NCBI GenBank assembly: GCA_030432655.1
Contig: JAUILA010000038.1
Coordinates: 1 to 36,837, forward strand
DNA from: Bacteroidia bacterium
GTDB taxonomy: Bacteria > Bacteroidota > Bacteroidia > Cytophagales > Cyclobacteriaceae
Length of the DNA: 36,837 nucleotides
Reading direction: 5' to 3'
Shown here: positions 34,733-36,837 of the stretch, piece by piece
How the letters are laid out: each line of letters starts with the position of its first letter
Position numbering within the stretch: the stretch's first letter is position 1
Translations under genes and position numbers: made by a program
The notes under the pieces: generated by a model
Database searches by the model: none
What the model saw: only the letters and a program-made list of their open reading frames with translations
What the model was told of the DNA's origin: nothing

Positions 34733-35278
34733 TCAGGCTGATAGGGCGGCTAGAATGAATAGTTCTTCGATCTTTCTGGCTCGACCTGGGGCGAGGGTTG
34801 AGCGTTTTTTCAGATCGTCGGAGATGGCTTCACCTTTAAGCGTAAAAACAATCGCGGCGAGTTGCCACGGGGTAACAGTGGAAATGGGAGGGTAAATGTC
34901 GTCCGTTGACTCGATTGCAAGAAGTGTTATAAAATAGCAAAGTTCATTTTTCCTGCCCTGCCAGTCAAGACGGTAAATAGTCTGATTTGGGTTTATTTCT
35001 ATCTTATTTCGAACTATGTATCCGCGACGAATGGCATTGGCAATGATACGAATTAGATATTCTGGTTGAGTAATTTCGTATTCAGCAATCCGGGGCTTGT
35101 ATAGGCGCATTGTTGCTCGCGCTTCATTGCTCTTCTCCTGTTCTTCGAGAAATTGAAGGTCTGCCGGCTTACCTACCGGGTCAAAATCTAAGCTATACAG
35201 GACGTCAGGCGACCGAATATATTCTTCATGGTGTCTCCATAGAGCGTCAAGGTATTCACGAAATTGGTGATTGTCCAT
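34733..35278 (-). CDS. Protein of unknown function, coupled to integrase
   Basis: 181 residues, soluble. A charged helical N-terminus (QFREYLDALWRHHEEYI) precedes a mixed segment (YEITQPEYLIRIIANAIRRGYIV, TIYRLDWQGRKNELCYFITLL) and a helical end. A gene of this kind often follows integrases in Bacteroidota islands, but I know no function. Its ATG overlaps the integrase TAA by one base (TAATG), so the two are co-translated. Confidence 0.7.
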   Translation of the reverse strand: MDNHQFREYLDALWRHHEEYIRSPDVLYSLDFDPVGKPADLQFLEEQEKSNEARATMRLYKPRIAEYEITQPEYLIRIIANAIRRGYIVRNKIEINPNQTIYRLDWQGRKNELCYFITLLAIESTDDIYPPISTVTPWQLAAIVFTLKGEAISDDLKKRSTLAPGRARKIEELFILAALSA

Positions 35279-36501
35279 TATAATAAATCCAGCTGCTTCG
35301 AGAATGATTTCTTCGCTTCATGGTCGAGGCTGTCAATATATGCCTCGGTAACGCGTGAGCTAGAATGACCGAGAGACTCTCCCACGAATTGAAGGCTCTG
35401 ACCGCTCTTCATGGCAATAGTAGCCCACGAATGGCGCGCCCAGTAGGTAGAAATGGGAGGGAGACCATTAGAAAGGCATAGTACCTGTAAATGCTGATTT
35501 ACAAATCGAGTGAATCGCTTCACCTTGTTGTGCTTCTCACGGGAGCTATCTGATTCTGAGAGCACGGGGAAGAGATACCCTCCATCGGAACAATACTTTG
35601 CGATGAGATCGGAGGCGGAGACATTCAGGTAGGTAACTATCGGCTTCCTTGTAGACTTCGTTTTTGAAGTCTTTGCGCGATAGAAAACGATCTTTCCATC
35701 CTGCAAATCTGAGTGTTTTAGGTGAAGGAGGTCTTTCATATTGATTCCCGCGAGGTGAAAGCTCAGGAGAAAGAAGTCCCGCGCCTTCTCCTGCTCTTTT
35801 GTGAGATTCTTCGCTTCAGCAAGTGCGCGAAGCTGTTCCCGAGAGAGTGCCTTCTTCGTGTTTTTCGCTTGAGGTATCATGTAACGATTTCGCCCGAAAG
35901 GGTAGAGGTCTTTATCTATCGTCTTTTTATCAATGTGAGAGTTGAAGATCGCGCGGAGGTTGCGCATGTAGACTCCTACGGTGGTGGGGGATTTCTCCTC
36001 CGATAGCATTGAGGACTCATACTCCTCGAGCTTCTCAGGGGTTATCTCGGTAAGGCTGACTTTCTCACCGTAGAAGGCGAGGAATGACTTCTTTGCAGCG
36101 CGGTAGCTCTCGGCAGTTCCATGGCGGCCTGATCGCTGCAATTTGGCGATAACCTCATCGAAGAGCTTCCCGAGAGGAAGAGACTCATACTCACTGTCAT
36201 AGAGGAGCGTCTCAAATATATCGAAGTCAAATTTCTCCATTCCATAAGCCACGTCTTCCGCTCGGTTAAGAAGAGCCTGTAAAGCCCTCCGATCTTCGCG
36301 AACATCCTGAGCGGGTCTCTTTGTTTCCCAGATTTCGGCGAACTCCTTCTTAGTGAAATCGAAGGTTGTGGTATACAATTTTTGCTTTCGTGGAGTACTT
36401 CTGAATACGCGAAGGCGAACCGGGAATTTGCCATTCGGACGAGCGCGTCGAGTGTCTAGTTTAATCGAAATGAAGAGGTTTTTTTTCTTGTGTACTTTCA
36501 T
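35278..36501 (-). CDS. int: Tyrosine recombinase (integrase) of the element
   Basis: About 407 residues from ATG 36501. The frame extends to 36534, but that part codes through the GTGCATA repeats (MHNRMH) and the usual arm-binding start KNLFISIKLDTRRARPNGKFPVRLRVF fits the ATG at 36501. A SAM-like core-binding domain follows, then the catalytic domain with YWARHSWATIA (Arg), LGHSSSRVTEAY (His and nucleophile Tyr) and AKTSKTKS. The first catalytic Arg position (LSFHLAGINMKDLL) holds Ala, as in IntDOT-type recombinases that lack the standard Arg I. It sits beside attR and would join and release the element at tRNA-Ala. Confidence 0.9.
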   Translation of the reverse strand: MKVHKKKNLFISIKLDTRRARPNGKFPVRLRVFRSTPRKQKLYTTTFDFTKKEFAEIWETKRPAQDVREDRRALQALLNRAEDVAYGMEKFDFDIFETLLYDSEYESLPLGKLFDEVIAKLQRSGRHGTAESYRAAKKSFLAFYGEKVSLTEITPEKLEEYESSMLSEEKSPTTVGVYMRNLRAIFNSHIDKKTIDKDLYPFGRNRYMIPQAKNTKKALSREQLRALAEAKNLTKEQEKARDFFLLSFHLAGINMKDLLHLKHSDLQDGKIVFYRAKTSKTKSTRKPIVTYLNVSASDLIAKYCSDGGYLFPVLSESDSSREKHNKVKRFTRFVNQHLQVLCLSNGLPPISTYWARHSWATIAMKSGQSLQFVGESLGHSSSRVTEAYIDSLDHEAKKSFSKQLDLL

Positions 36502-36520
36502 GTGCATACGGTTGTGCATA
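36502..36520 (+). repeat. Paired GTGCATA repeat near right end (candidate arm-type site)
   Basis: GTGCATA occurs at 36502-36508 and 36514-36520, 12 bp start to start, same orientation and spacing as the pair at 27007-27025. It abuts the preferred integrase start codon, so a bound protein could also repress the integrase gene. Confidence 0.55.
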
Positions 36521-36637
36521 CCAAAATAAAACATAAACCGATAAGAAACTATTGCAAAAACATATAATTATCGAGCTTCAAGGCTCCTTTAAGAAAGGAA
36601 ACGGTAATAAGCGGATAAGGGAAAAATGGTCATATTA
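36521..36637. other. Integrase upstream region, non-coding
   Basis: This AT-rich stretch between the integrase and attR should hold the integrase promoter. A small hairpin, CCTTT/AAAGG, is at 36586-36598. No convincing gene is seen. Confidence 0.5.
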
Positions 36638-36683
36638 TGACTGGCAGTCAAGAGGTCGTGGGTTCGACTCCCATTGGCTCCAC
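36638..36683 (+). other. attR: 46-bp repeat of the tRNA-Ala 3' half
   Basis: Exact copy of 26901-26946, holding the native 3' half of the tRNA displaced by integration. It lacks the 5' half, so it is not a working tRNA. Confidence 0.95.
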
Positions 36684-36687
36684 CTCC

Positions 36688-36727
36688 GCCCTGCGAAGCT
36701 CCGAAAGGAGCGAAGCAGGGCTTTTTT
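36688..36727 (+). terminator. Native terminator of the tRNA-Ala gene, now stranded beyond attR
   Basis: Stem GCCCTGC/GCAGGGC (36688-36694 with 36715-36721) and an inner stem CTCC/GGAG are followed by six T's. It lies four bases after attR and must have served the tRNA before integration. Confidence 0.88.
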
Positions 36728-36730
36728 ATT

Positions 36731-36810
36731 CCCCCCTGGAGGGGGGCGCAATGTCATTAAGCTAAGGCAAGATTAAATTAGGACTTTGTGATTTGTCTGC
36801 GCTTAATGAC
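36731..36810. repeat. Hairpin and 10-bp inverted repeat beyond attR (possible interspersed repeat)
   Basis: A C6/G6 hairpin (36731-36746, loop TGGA) is followed by GTCATTAAGC (36753-36762), whose exact inverse GCTTAATGAC is at 36801-36810, 38 nt apart. No gene is seen from here to the window end. Confidence 0.45.
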
Positions 36811-36837
36811 AGAGCGAGTTTGGGTTTGAGTGTGAGG

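Larger units (their letters stand above)
26901..36683. mobile_element. Integrated satellite-like genomic island in tRNA-Ala, with TIR cargo
   Basis: The element is bounded by 46-bp direct repeats in the tRNA-Ala gene and is about 9.74 kb counted with one repeat. It has a tyrosine integrase next to the right repeat, then an HTH/AlpA-like gene, primase-ATPase, iteron array, two unknown genes and a small-terminase-like gene, all on the minus strand. The left 3.6 kb is AT-rich cargo with TIR proteins. No capsid, portal, large terminase, tail, relaxase or conjugation genes were found. The gene order is that of phage-inducible chromosomal islands, but an integrative element mobilised in another way remains possible. 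No phage-type repressor is recognised. Confidence 0.85.

Noticed and set aside
36638-36683. Second tRNA-Ala gene
   Set aside because: Only the 3' half is present, so it is the attR remnant.

Overview
The window is about 37 kb of chromosome from a member of the Bacteroidota, probably near Cytophagia. The evidence is a SusC-like TonB receptor paired with a DUF4249 lipoprotein, the thioredoxin/ApbE/DUF4266/DUF3570 set, the long (about 666 residue) urocanase, a tRNA without an encoded CCA, and Bacteroidota-type promoters (a perfect TAnnTTTG box lies before the tRNA). Genus cannot be told from the sequence.

Positions 1-26830 are ordinary chromosome. From left to right they hold: a three-gene outer-membrane uptake unit on the minus strand (4263 to 1, the last gene cut by the window); an SRPBCC/GyrI-like protein; a Tat-exported molybdenum hydroxylase large subunit; an LDH/MDH-like dehydrogenase; a GCS2-type ligase fused to CBS domains with a zinc acyl-hydrolase behind it; a periplasmic flavinylation cluster (thioredoxin, ApbE, DUF4266, DUF3570); histidine degradation genes hutI-hutU; a PAP2 phosphatase; a cation/proton antiporter; a secreted duplicated-domain protein; asparagine synthetase coupled to a giant FAD/Fe-S oxidoreductase; and an NlpC/P60 lipoprotein.

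Positions 26872-36683 are the most interesting part. A tRNA-Ala(GGC) gene has its 3' half (46 bp, 26901-26946) repeated exactly at 36638-36683. This marks an integrated element of about 9.7 kb. From the right end, on the minus strand, it holds a tyrosine integrase, two small unknown genes, an AlpA/excisionase-like HTH protein, a primase-ATPase (VirE_N/BT4734-like plus RepA-like AAA), an iteron array with a hairpin that looks like a replication origin, two small unknown genes and a small-terminase-like protein. No capsid, portal, large terminase or relaxase gene was found. The order int - alpA-like - primase/rep - ori - terS-like is that of phage-inducible chromosomal islands (phage satellites), which are little described in Bacteroidota. 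This reading is an inference.

The left end of the element carries AT-rich cargo: a plus-strand operon of a HEPN-like protein and two different TIR-domain proteins, both with the catalytic-type glutamate, then a membrane protein divergent from a frameshifted trypco2-like gene. TIR, HEPN-like and trypco2 domains all belong to bacterial conflict systems, so the element looks like a satellite with an anti-phage cargo. Paired GTGCATA repeats with identical 12-bp spacing lie near both ends and look like arm-type recombinase or excisionase sites.
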